Assembly (NCBI GenBank): GCA_963921795.1
Contig: OY997655.1
Coordinates: forward strand, 11,633,083-11,697,082
Length of the DNA: 64,000 nucleotides
From: Nannobrachium achirus
Taxonomy: Eukaryota > Chordata > Actinopteri > Myctophiformes > Myctophidae
Direction: 5' to 3'
Shown here: piece by piece, positions 30,620-43,585 of the stretch
How the letters are laid out: the number at the start of each line of letters is the position of its first letter
Numbering within the stretch: the first letter of the stretch is position 1
The notes under the pieces: model-generated
Seen by the model: the letters and a program-made list of their open reading frames with translations, nothing else
Told to the model about the DNA's origin: nothing
The model's database searches: none
Program-made: the position numbers and the translations under genes

Positions 30620-33098
30620 CATTGACTTTGTCAATGCGCCTGAAGGTAATTAAGTATTCAGGATAAGCCATAGAGTCGTGGAAGATGACAAACAGGGCTG
30701 GGCTTTGCATGTTGTTCACAACACTGTCATAAAGCACAGTGGAGTTGGAGCTCTTGGCTGGTGGTACGATCATGTGCTGCTTCCCCAGAGCGTAGTCTCC
30801 AGTCAGGACACGGCAGAGATACATGAACTTCTGCCCCTGAGCATCCGGCTTGGAATAAGTGTCCTGGGCGGCATAGTCGGCTCTTACGGCAAAGTAAGTG
30901 CCATTGCCATAAAGGGCGACTGAAAATACAGAGAAGAAGAAAGTGTGTTATAGCCATGGTATCTTTATGGCATAAAGGCCATGAAGACAACTGTTTACAC
31001 AAGAACAGTTAATGTACATGTTCTGAATTTAGTCTTCTCTTCCAACTAAATGACTTCCAATACAGTTACAGTTTAGGCATTTAGCAGACTTAATCCAGAG
31101 CGACTTACAATAAGCAGGGTAATACATCAATTCAATAAGCAAGGTAGTACATAGATACATCAATTGCATCAATCTAGAAAAACATACGTAGGTAGACCAA
31201 GAACCTAATCAGTAAAAAAAAAGAATACGTTATATAAAAACCTAAGAATGCTATACTGTATAGCAGGTATATAGCAGATATACTGTAGCAGAAGTTCTTA
31301 TCCAGAGCATGCTTACAACTGCAATATGAGAGTAAATGGCATGAATCCTAGTCAACAGGCTGAAGACAATCATCTTTCTTTCTTTTTTATTTATTTAGAT
31401 GGGACAATTAAAATGAATCAGCTGATCACGATCTTATGTAGACGTGCCAGATTTAGCTAGAAGCAAATTTGGCCAATAACTGGGAGACCCTCCCAGAGGA
31501 AGCACACATAAGCTCTGGGTAACGATTGCATTCCTCATTCTTTCACACTTCATCTCACTGAATGAACAAAATAAACGTGGCTAGTAAAACACACATGCTC
31601 GCTGCATTTAGCATGTATTTCTTCATGGAAAATGAGGTCGCAGTTAATTGGCGGCTGTCCAAATCGCCAAGATGAACCCTAACACAACAAATGTTTGCTA
31701 TGCCTATGGAATTTTGTTGGAAAAGGTGGTGTGTGTGTGTGCTGTCACCTCAATTGATCCAATAGTCAGTGTCGCATACATTTTCTTGAATGTCTCACTC
31801 AGCAATTCTCACTTTAACCACTGCCCTCGGATGGTTCAGACACATATCAGAAAACAAATATCCACACACTGAATTCAACTTGCATAAGTATCTCTACAGT
31901 CATGCCATCAACATGGATCTGTCCCATTTCCCTTATTCCCTCCTGATTGGCTACCATTGCCTTCAAAAGTTTGATGGTCGCTTATCTCCCTTTTTAGGGA
32001 GTCTTACTGGTAATAGCAATGTTTCTACCAGCTCAGTCTTTGCCTAACAAAGACTGTGCTGTCAGTGTGTGGAGAAATATTTTTCTATTTGTAATTGATG
32101 ATTATGAGCTGCACCTGTACAGCACCGATATGTGTGTCTAACGTACTTCTCCCCATGAAAACATGCACATTAAAACATACAATCAAAACCTAGAATATTG
32201 TCTTGACTCCAATTGCCTCATCAACTGATTGGTCCAGAATTCCACGACAATGTGTACACTATATATCTACTAATTTTACAAGGTATAACTCTCACCATTC
32301 ATCCCAGCAAAACTCCTGTTGAAGCCATAATTGCTGATGTGGTCAATAGTAGTTTGGCAGGTTCCATGGAAGAGGCGTCTCTCGTTGTTAGTGTGGCCGT
32401 TTCTCTGTTCCATGTCCTGCTTCTTGATTTGGAAACTCTTCCACAAGGTTTTGTTCTGTATCCTCTCGATCTGGGGGAGAGTGAAAATACTTGGTTGTTC
32501 CTCTTCTTACTTGAAGTTTTTGTTATTGCAATGCATGGATGATATTACAGTTCATCATTTATATATAGACACATTATTCACAGAGATTGTTATATGGTTT
32601 AGCATCTCCTTTTCGATGCTTATCTCCTTTTTTAACTACATCTAATTAGCTTGTGCCACAGTGCATAATGCATATTTGCCTATGAGGTGCGCTTTTAAAC
32701 GTGTGTATGAATTATATTACATTTGTGCAAAGTGATGCTTATACTGTATAAAGCTAGAGTAGAGGGAAAGGCAGGTAACCTATAGTGTGGGGAAAGGTAT
32801 GCAATCACATTGAGAAGCATTGCTACAGACCTTTTACTGGAATCTCTCTTGACTTTTAACACATATTTAACCCAGAAATAAAGGAACCAAGACATCCAGC
32901 ATAAGGGAGTTGTTGCATAGCAAGCAAGGGTTATAGTACATATTAACAAATTGACTACCTTAATAACCGTTCGAGTACATGAGAATCTGAACAGAGTAAG
33001 GACTTCATTGTACTCTGGGCTTCTCCGCTGGACGGTGATGGTTTGGCATGGGGTGTTGACTGGCATGGCATCCCAGTGCTGAGGCAGATTGTTAGCAT
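30620..33098 (-). CDS. parp14: PARP14-type ADP-ribosyltransferase catalytic cassette, copy A
   Basis: Three exons: 33098-32959 ([17 protein letters not shown] ... SPEYNEVL), 32470-32296 ([10 protein letters not shown] ... RLFHGT ... [10 protein letters not shown]) and 30919-30620 ([20 protein letters not shown] ... [18 protein letters not shown] ... [15 protein letters not shown]). Together they form a complete catalytic domain of the PARP14/PARP15 class, which adds single ADP-ribose units to proteins and is interferon-linked in vertebrates. The NAD-binding His (FHGT) and Tyr (GTYF) are present. Unlike copy B, the end does not stop after ITF; it runs on to a GTAAGT donor at 30619 in phase 1. 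If that donor is ignored, translation would stop near 30597. Macro and WWE domains are not found upstream within the window. Confidence 0.8.
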
Positions 33099-33297
33099 CT
33101 GTATGTAGAGTTCAAAGCATAAAATTCATTACAGAGGTCAACCTGGCATTTGTTTTAATCAACTGGGGGTAAAGATTGTGGGTTTTGCCACAACAATTAC
33201 ATTTCAGACAGGAATCCACACCTGTACTTTGAAACATGTTCCTATTATCACACGTCAATTCAAACCCGAACAAACTCTAAGAACAAACTGAAAGTAC

Positions 33298-33872
33298 CAG
33301 TAAGACTCCCTAATCGGGAGATAAGCGACCGTAGGTCGCGATAAGCGACCGTAGGTCGCTTATCTCCACAAATAGGCCAAAAAATTGTTTTTCCTAAATC
33401 GTCCTGGTCCATGTTGATGACATGAGTGTAGACATGCTGTGTAGTGAGTTTCGTGATTTTAGGGCAAAATCTGTAGGAGTTACGGCATTTTATGTGAGCT
33501 GCAGTGGAGGGTTGTCCTCCACTGGGGGCGCCACCACTTTTGCATCCGTTCTGGAGTGGGTGGTCCCCAGGAATTCCCCGTGAGCAGCCCCGTTGGGGTG
33601 GTCATTTGGTCATTTTTGCACATGTGGTCATTTTTTACACCTGGGGGTCCCTGGAGCTCCGGGGGTCCTTGGAGGTTGTAGTTTGGCAGGCAAGGAACGT
33701 GTGTGCAAAATGTGGCATGGATCGGGGCAACGGTTGCGGAGATATGAGCAGGGCAAGAGTGTGACGTGTGAGGTGTGACAGACAGACAGACTGACTGACT
33801 GACTGACGGACTTACACTTTGTGGAGGTTTTGATAGTAAGTGCGACCTGACGGTCGCAATAAATTGTCCTAC
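33298..33872. mobile_element. Transposon of the GACTCCCTAATCGGGAG family, copy 1
   Basis: Starts CCAGTAAGACTCCCTAATCG and ends GCGACCTGACGGTCGC, with internal CTCCACTGGGGGCGCC, GACAGACAGACTGACTGACT. Inserted in the second PARP unit, interrupting a sequence that is continuous at about 30517. Confidence 0.7.
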
Positions 33873-33990
33873 ATAGATCTGCTTTGGATATAGTTTAACA
33901 CTGGCTGCCTACATAACAGATCTAATTAAATAGTGCTTCCCAAGCCAAAAATACAAGTTACATTTTCTTACACAACTTACAAACTTCAAG
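33870..33990 (-). other. Left edge of the PARP cassette duplication, possible upstream exon end
   Basis: Bases 33875-33980 repeat the sequence around 30520-30615, the intron just downstream of copy A, including the GTAAGTTGTGTAAG donor. Here the donor would end an exon whose last codons read KKALSFCLLEV in phase 1. This suggests the duplication unit starts at this intron and that an upstream exon of the PARP gene ends near 33981. I could not find a convincing acceptor or domain for it. Confidence 0.3.
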
Positions 33991-34447
33991 AAGGCAGAAA
34001 GATAATGCTTTCTTCTCGAAAATCCTGTTTCTGCGGCAGGTTGTAATGAAATCTATGTTTTCTGTCAGTTATGAATAGAAAATGAGACCGTAAGTAAAAT
34101 ACAATAACATACAGCAAAAGAGTTCTGAGAATCCATTTCGAAATTAGTTATGCATCCAGGTATTAACCAGACCACAAGGTCCATACAAAACATCAGAGTT
34201 CCAATTATACTTTAGGAACATTCATGTAACAACAGTGGAAAGTGTATCTTTATCTTGGAAAGAAAAAAATGGTTGGAGAGAATAAGAAAATATTGGAAAA
34301 TGTAAAGAATGACACAGTGATCAATTACCACAACGTCAATGAAATGCTGAGGGACATACATGTCTTCCTGTTTGGCATTTTGCATAAAAAAGATAGGGTC
34401 TACTATGCATATTTGTAACATTCAAGTAAAAATCCCATTTTCTTTTA

Positions 34448-34935
<488 letters not shown>

Positions 34936-35272
34936 ATCACTGGCCAAATGGCCAAGACATGGCGCGACCTCGCGTGTCACCCTGAGGTGTCTTACTAGTT
35001 AAGAAGCTGGTACAATAGCCGATCTACGTGTTGTGAGCTTACAGATCTGCTATGTTCACTAGTTTGGGTCCCGGGCAAACACCTAATCTCTCTTTTGGGT
35101 CTTGAGCTAAAAGGAAACCCTTGGCTCTAAGGTGAAAAGTGACCTCGCCCTAAAGGCCTACGGTCGCAATTTCAAACAAAAGTTACTTATGGCAACCTAA
35201 TGATCAATATTGAACATCCAAGGTTTCCACCTGTCAGTGATGATTAGCTGTAAACGGGATATTGATACTCAC

Positions 35273-36386
35273 TGCTTGGAGGAATCAGTTCCATGGTGTT
35301 CCTTCTTCTGACAGCTGGTGGAAGGGATGATTCTACTGGATCCTTCACCACAGACACATAAAAAAATAACACATAAAGTAAAGAAATAATAATTAAAATG
35401 TGTGTGATTAACACATCGGGTGCTCCTGGATTGCCCCATTTATCTCCTCTTGCTGCCCAGGCCCACCACCATTGTGGCGAATCCGGCCCTGCTGCGTCAA
35501 TGCATGTGTAATGACGTCACTTGGTCACATGAGCGCAGACAGGATGTTATTGTGTAACTTACTGTATGGACCAGTGTTGATCATAGCTGTTCATTACCGA
35601 TCAAAATTTGGACATTTTGCCGCACCACGCCACAGTTTTAGCCATAAAACAAACATCAGAGATAAAGGGCGTTAAAGATGGGGAAATGCATTGGAGTATA
35701 CAGAGAAAAACGGCCGCGCAATGCTCTCAGCATCGACTCGAAGCGACTAGCGGCTAATGGGCTACATCCAGGCGCAGCCCCAACCTAAAGGTGAGGTTTA
35801 AAGTTAATACAGTAAATACAGTAAACACGTCAACGCGTCGTGGGCCTCCAGCGACATCAAAGAGATTGGCGTGTAGACACCTCGTGGGCACCCGCTGAGT
35901 TAATGTCAGACTAAAGTTACATCTATGAAACATCTTCATCTCTCACACTCACATCAGCATCAGCCTGGGTAGGAGCTTCACTGGTGGTATGATATCCTGA
36001 AGAGCTTCTTCCACCACTCACTGCAACACAAGACAACAGACAGCAAGACATTTACAATGACAATAAAACACTGCAACACAAGACAACAGACAGCAAGACA
36101 TTTACAATGACAATAAAAACACTGCAACACAAGACAACAGACAGCAAGACATTTACAATGACAATAAAAACACTGCAACACAAGACAACAGACAGCAAGA
36201 CATTTACAATGACAATAAAAACACTGCAACACAAGACAACAGACAGCAAGACATTTACAATGACAATAAAAACACTGCAACAGAAGACAACAGACAGGAG
36301 GCTGGGAGGAATGCAGGCTTGGAGAGAGTGAGAGATGCGCTGCTGACACAGAGGATGCACTGCGTGCGTGTGTCTGTGTAGTGACT

Positions 36387-36476
<90 letters not shown>

Positions 36477-37690
36477 TAAAAGTCGCGCATGCGCAGATCC
36501 TGTTCGAACTGAACAACACCATTTTTCGCACTACATGGGACAAAAGCTAAAGCTGTGTATTGGGAGCTTGTGTTGCACACCGCTCCAAAAAATGTTTACT
36601 CTATGCTCTCTAGTCTCTAGTAATAATGTCACACTTCGGTGCTCTATTGGATCCAATGAAACATTTCTTTTTTCTGTTTACTGAAAGTTAACATTATTGA
36701 TCCAGTGGTGATATGCTGTAAACAGGATAAAGATACTCACTGCTTGGAGGATTATACAGCATGCTCCTCCTTCTCCTGACAGCTGGCACCAGAGACTTGA
36801 AATAAAACATAAAACATAAATTAAATACTTAATATTTTGTTTATCTATGAAGATGATAATGAAACATCACCGGCCGACGACCTATACCTAACCCTAACCC
36901 TTAACTCAGTAAATTAACGCTGGTGAATGCTAACCTGGTGAAATGCTAACCTGCCGACACTGGCGAGTATCTAACCTGCCCACGCTAGTCAATTCTAACC
37001 TGGTGAATGTTATCCTACTCGGACCAACGGACCCTTGGAACAATGAATTATCCCTTCTTACACTCACATCAGCATCAGCCTGGGTAGGAGCTTCACTCAT
37101 GGTTCCAACTCCTGAAGAGCATGTTTCCCCACTCACTGGAACAGAAGACAACAAGACATTCACAATGATAATATGAATCATTACGGCATTTATGAAAAAA
37201 TTATAATATCGTATTGTAGGCGAAATCTCTTAGTCTGTAGAGGGTTAGGGTTAGGTTTAGGGTTGCTGGCCTGCCCTGGAATCGTACCTGGGACAACCAA
37301 GGGCTCTGGTTCTCTAGGTGGGCTCCACCACTCACCTATGGCTGTCCACAGACCTGATGGCTGAGTGATATCCTCATTTTCTCTAGTGGCATTTTCCCAT
37401 TGGTCCTAGAGAGAGTGGGAGGAGAAAACAGAAAGAAAACAAATAAATAAAAGCATTAAAATCGATCAATCATCATTACCATCATCATTCATTATCAGCT
37501 TTGTTACCACTTGTAGCATTGTTTTAAAGTGAGAAAGTGAGTGTTGACTGTGCATTCATTACCAGTTCTGTTAACACTTGGTGGACGGCATCCTTCATCC
37601 CAGGCTTGTGCTTCTCATACAGGGTTTCTGTCACAGCAGTGCATTCTGGGAACAGTAGATTCAGCTTATCAGACAGACTGTAGTTGATTC
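35273..37690 (-). CDS. Kinase-gene tail: unknown domain plus alternating B-A-B-A exons
   Basis: Exon 37690-37563 encodes INYSLSDKLNLLFPECTAVT to KHKPGMKDAVHQVLTEL, a helical segment I do not recognise. Exon 37405-37336 encodes DQWENATRENEDITQPSG. Then come two B exons (68 bp each, 37135-37068 and 36020-35953: V/M-SG...SSG... SEAPTQADAD) alternating with two A exons (36795-36741 and 35342-35273, each with an Arg cluster and ending PPSS). A exons resemble the last codons of the GIMAP exon at 899; B exons resemble the GIMAP tail exon at 345-487. All phases join. The pattern looks like in-frame duplication of a two-exon cassette of GIMAP-gene origin. Confidence 0.65.
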
Positions 37691-40600
37691 CTAGAATCCT
37701 CTCTCGCCAGGGGGATATGCACACTCACAGTATATGAGGGATTGAATGTAGGAGTCACAGAAGTAATGTTGGAGAGCCCAGACCGGTGCCCGTTGGGCAG
37801 AACAGACACCATTGACGTCCAGTTGTGCAATACCCGTTGTATCAGTCTGTGATGTCAGTACTATGACATCAGAGCTGTTACCATGGTGGTGACACTGTTT
37901 AGTATCAGTGATGTCAGCATGCAGACAGACGGTGTGGAGTTCCTTGGAGAGAGGGCGAGATCATTTAGCGACCTCCAACCGGGTTGCGACCTGGTCGGTA
38001 GTTTTCAGCGACCGGGTTGCTAAATCTACCGACCGGGTCGCTCCATTGTAGTCACTTGGATCGCGGCAGAGGTGCACCAAAACCTAAACCTAACCCTAAC
38101 TCTAACTCTAACTCTAACTCTAACTCTAACTCTAACTCTAACTCTAACCCTAACCCTAACCCTAACCCTAACCCTAACCTAACCTGCAGCGTGCTTAGGG
38201 CTTGGGCACAAGGTATATATTTAACGTTAACTAAAACAATATACATTGTGTGCCTGCACCAAGCAGCAGCACAATGCACACAATGCTTCAACTCAGTTCA
38301 CCATTGTTAGCAAGCATCTATGCCTTCTCACCTGGAAAAAGAGGTCTTTCATTTGGTTCTTGGTGCCAGCACCTCTTGGTGAGTTTGACCAGGTCCTCCA
38401 GCCCCGGGGTCTGCTCTGGGCCAACCTCTTCCAGGGATGGCCTTTGTCCCGTAGGGATCAGAATCTTTATGATGGTGGGGTCGGTTTCTGAGAGAAGTTG
38501 AGGATAGATGATGGGAGGGGATGGAAGAAGAGAAAAGAATACTTTGTAAATCTATATGAGACTTGTCAAATAATGTTTATTGCTTTTGTTGAATTAATAT
38601 TAAGCCAAAGAGTGACATATGTGAGTCAGAGGCAATGCATGATTTAAAGGAGTAAGAGATTGATGGAGAAGACAGAGGACAAAGCAAGAACAAATAAAGA
38701 GAGAACATCACTTGCCATATGGTTCTGTCCCCTTCACAATGGAACACAGAAGTATCCCATAACTAAAATAAAAAGAGAGACATCAGCAACGTCAGTAGTT
38801 ACCTTACACAAAGCATACATGTTTAACTTGCAAAATGAGAACAAAAACAACACAATAGCAACTAGACTAGAAAAGAAAATTTCCAAGAAATTTTAAGTGT
38901 GCCTGCAGCTCGCTAAGTCTGTGCAACCTTGTGTAGCGGTTGGTGTTAGCATTAGCGTTACATTTTTTAACATTAGCATTTTTTGCATAAGCTTTAACAT
39001 TATGGTTCTTCATATGACACCAACCACAGCCATTTCGACTAATTAGTGGCGTTTTGGCGCATTTTTGGCCGTTATCACGGGTCGCACTTTAACAACAGTT
39101 TTTTTGAGAAAAAATTGTTTTGTGAGGAAAAGAAAGTTTTTTGAGAAAAAAAAAAGTTTTTTCAGAAAAAAAAAGTTTTTTGAGAAAAAAAAATCGAGAA
39201 AAAATTTTTTTTTGAGAAAAAAACATTTTTGAGAAAAAAAAATTTGAGAAAAAAACATTTTGAGAAAAAAAAAATTGAGAAAAAAAAATTGAGAAAAAAA
39301 CATTTTTGAGAAAAAAAAATTGAGAAAAAAAAATTTTTTGAGAAAAAAAAATTGAGAAGAAACTTTTGAGAAAAAAAAAATTTGAGAAAAAAAAAATTGA
39401 GAAAAAAAAATTTTGAGAAAAAAAAAATTGAGAAAAATAAAAGAATTATGACACCAGCCGCGAGTCTGTACGACAAACGGTTCATAGAGGCACTTCCTGT
39501 TTGGCGAAGGACACTTCCTGTTACAGAGGGGGCGGGGCTTAATCAATTACAGCTCATCCCTATTGGCCGGAAAAAGACCAAAGTTGTGTGTGCATTTTAA
39601 AGTTTAAATCACGTTGCTAGGCAAAAGTATGGCAGAGTTATGTGGCGCCAAAGTTTCTGGGTTTTTTTCGGAGTCCCCCATTCTAAGTCAATGGGGTTTT
39701 TTGGCGTCGTTTTTTGCGAATTACGTCGCAATGGTAACGCGGATCGGAAAGAAAAGTAATAGCACACCATTCCCGGCCGAGCCGCACGTTTTGATGTATA
39801 TATTGCGGCGGTGGCGTAAATTGTGCGGCAGTTATTACGTGCCGAAATTTGCAAGGAACTTAATTAATTACTTACTTACTTAAAGGGATATTACACTTTC
39901 AAAACTTTTTTTTCGTCTAATCAGGCTTGTATGAACACCCTGAACAGTTTTTAATTTGCTTCATTCAGTATTTAGATATTTGATGTAAATGTTACCACCT
40001 CCAACACGCCCAGGCCCTCTCCACATACACACCCATTGTAACTTCAAACTCCATTTTAACCATGATAGATTCATTAAAAACACCCATTATTTTTTCTGGT
40101 GACTCATAATACCCTCCTAATACGTGAGCAGACTGTGTTTTTTCAATAACTTTTTTCATTTATTTTCAATAAAATATTATTGTATTTAATGTTTTCCATT
40201 TTCCCAAAGAATTATTAAAAATAAAAGAAAAAGGTTATTGAAAAAACACAGTCTGCTCACGTATTAGGAGGGTATTATGAGTCACCAGAAAAAATAATGT
40301 GTGTTTTTAATGAATCTATCATGGTTAAAATGGAGTTTGAAGTTACAATGGGTGTGTATGTGGAGAGGGCCTGGGCGTGTTGGAGGTGGTAACATTTACA
40401 TCAAATATCTAAATACTGAATGAAGCAAATTAAAAACTGTTCAGGGTGTTCATACAAGCCTGATTAGACGAAAAAAAAGTTTTGAAAGTGTAATATCCCT
40501 TTAAGTATGGCGGATTACAATAAGTGTTTTGCCATTGCGTTGCATGGCAGGCACACTTAATAAAATGTCCAAATTGTTGGGGTATTTGTCACTGTAAACA

Positions 40601-43521
40601 TAGGCCTATGTGAACTTAGTTTGCACATAAATAACTGCATGTATCTACTTTCTGTTAAACAAAACAAAATACTAATTGCGACCGTAGGTCGCAGTTACTT
40701 CTATACTATCCAAACCTCCACAGGCCGTCAGTCCGTCAGTCAGTCAGTCAGTCTGTCCCTCCGTCACGTCACTCGTCACACGTCACACTTTCCCCCTACT
40801 CATATCTCCGCCACCGTTGGCCCGATCCATGCCAAAATTTCCACACAAACTCCTTGCCTGCCAAACTACAACCTCCAAGGACCCCCGGAGCTCCAGGGAC
40901 CCCCAGGTCCCTGGGGGACCACCAGGTGTAAAAAATGACCAAATGTGCAAAAAAGACCAAATGACCACCCCAACGGGGCTGCACACGAGGAATTCCCGGG
41001 GACCACCGACACCTGGTGCTCCAAAACGGATGCAAAAGTGGTAGCGCCCCCAGTGGAGGACCCCCTCCACTGCAGCGCACATAAAATGCCGTAACTCGGG
41101 CTAGGAGCGACCGGGAGAGCCGGGGCCGGTACCTATTCGTCCGCTTCGGCGGCGCGGACACCCCACCCCTCACTTCTCACATGGCCCTCTTCTAGCGCCA
41201 CCATGAGGCCGATTCTTGCAAAACACATTCTTGGACACTGCTCCTACAATTTTTGCCCTAAAATCACGAAAATCGGTACACAGTATGTCTACACTCATGT
41301 CATCAACTTGGATCTGTCCCATATAGCGCCACCTTCAGGCCGATTTTTTAAAACACATTTTTGGACACTGCTCCTACCATTTTTTCCCTAAAATCACGCA
41401 AATCGCTACACAGTATGTCTACACTCATCTCATCAACATGGATCTGTCCCATATAGCGCCACCTTCAGGCCGATTTTTTTAAACACATTTTTGGACACTG
41501 CTCCTACAATTTTTGCCCTAAAATCACGCAAATCGCTACACAGTATGTCTACACTCATGTCATCAACATGGATCTGTCCCATATAGCGCCACCTTCAGGC
41601 CGATTTTTTTAAACACATTTTTGGACACTGCTCCTACAATTTTTGCCCTAAAATCACGCAAATCGCACAGTATCTCTACAGTCATGTAATCACAACGCAT
41701 CTGTCCCATCTAGCGCCACCATCAGGACGATTTTGGAAAGACATTTTTTTTTGCCTATTTGTGGAGATAAGCGACTTATCTCCCGATTAGGGAGTCTTAC
41801 TGGTATTAATATGGGTAATAAGGGAAATAATAATAAGGGTAATAATAATAATCAGCTGAGTTGATTCAGGGGGACATAATTAGATAGACCCAGACAATCC
41901 AACAGAAAATGATGACTACCTGTAGACATCAAAGGCGGGGGTGGATTTGTATGACAAGGAGAAGGCCTCTGGAGGCATGTAGCTGGTCGTCCCCGCCCCC
42001 TTGCGAGCAGAGGTTGTCGAACAGCTGTTGATGAACCTCGAAAGGCCAAAGTCAGTGATCTGGATGAGTAAGAGAGGAGAACGGAGAGAACAAAGGGAAC
42101 AGACAGAGGAAGAGAGACATGCAGAGAAGTGCAAGGTTAGGAGGAATAGAGAGAGGTTTAGGAGAGAGAGAGCAAGGGTGAATGATGATAGTAAGTGTTA
42201 GTATCTCCTATTCTCAGAGACTTTTCTCCTTTACACTCACCAGTGTGGCAAACTATGTGAAAGTCACCTTTTATGGGTTGACAGGTTTAATTGCGACCGT
42301 AGGTCGCAGTTACTTTTACACTCTCATACTATCCAAACCTCCACCAGCCGTCAGTCCTTCCTTCCTTCCTTCCGTCACGTCACGTCACTCGTCACACGTC
42401 ACACTTTCCCCCTACTCATATCTCCGCCACCGTTGCCCCGATCCATGCCAAAATTTCCACACAAACTCCTTGCCTGCCAAACTACAACCTCCAAGGACCC
42501 CCGGAGCTCCAGGGACCCCCAGGTCCCTGGGGGACCCCCAGGTGTAAAAAATTACCAAATGTGCAAAAATGACCAACCCAACGGGGCTGCTCACGGGGAA
42601 TTCCCGGGGACCACCGACTCCTGGTGCTCCAGAACGGATGCCAAAGTGGTGGCGCCCCCAGTGGAGGACCCCCTCCACTGCAGCTCACATAAAATGCCTT
42701 AACTCGGGCTAGGAGCGACCGGGAGAGCCGGGGCCGGTACCTATTCGTCCGCCTCGGCGGCGCGGAGACCCCACCCCTCATTTCTCACATGGCCCTCTTC
42801 TAGCGCCACCTTCAGGCCAATTCTTGCAAAACACATTTTTGGACACTGCTCCTAAAATCTTTTCCCTAAAATCACGTAAATCGGTACACAGTATGTCTAC
42901 ACTCATGTCATCAACTTGGATCTGTCCCATTTAGCGCCACCTTCAGGCCGATTTTTTTAAACACATTTTTGGACACTGCTCCTACAGATTTGCTCTAAAA
43001 TCACACAAATCGCACAGTATCTCTACAGTCATGTAATCAAAACGCATCTGTCCCATCTAGCGCCACCATCAGGACGATTTTGGTAAAACAAACTTTTGGC
43101 TTATCTCCCGATTAGGGAGTCTTACTGGTTTAAGTAGTCCTACAGTTAAATTGCAGGCAGTGAACTTTACTCAGACACTTGGTTTTTACAGTTCTGGAGT
43201 TTGCAGAGGTCTGTACTAAGGCTGCCAAATTCATATTCGAATATCGAATATTCCTCGAATATGGAAAGATATCTACATTCGAATATGAAAATTAATATTC
43301 AAATTATTAAATATTGTTGTTATTGTTATTATTATTATTATAATTATTATTTTCTTTTTTTTAGGAGGGGGGCTAGTGAAAGTTACGGATATGGTGTGTG
43401 TGATATGAAATGTAAGCTTACCATAATCAATCAACTTAATCATTTTCAATTAAGGGCTTTTGGAGAGAAATGAGACACACTCCAGTCACTTTCAGAGCAC
43501 TGCAGAGGGAGGGTGTGTGTG

Positions 43522-43585
<64 letters not shown>

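Larger units (their letters stand above)
26400..33980. repeat. parp14: Segmental tandem duplication containing both PARP cassettes
   Basis: Unit 1 (26400 to about 30615) and unit 2 (about 30616-33980) align along exons and introns. Apart from the two large insertions (28308-29908 in unit 1; 33298-33872 in unit 2), differences are scattered point changes and small indels such as an extra 100 bp near 31840. Confidence 0.85.

Noticed and set aside
36021..36292. CRISPR-like array of 51-bp units
   Set aside because: The whole unit repeats without unique spacers, in a vertebrate intron; it is a minisatellite.
39043..39546. 167-codon Phe/Ser/Lys-rich frame
   Set aside because: Antisense translation of the TTGAGAAAAAAAA minisatellite.
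40783..42781. Pro/Gly-rich frames of up to 125 codons, repeated at 40.8-41.2 and 42.4-42.8 kb
   Set aside because: They fall in the GC-rich block of transposon copies, on both strands and in several frames.
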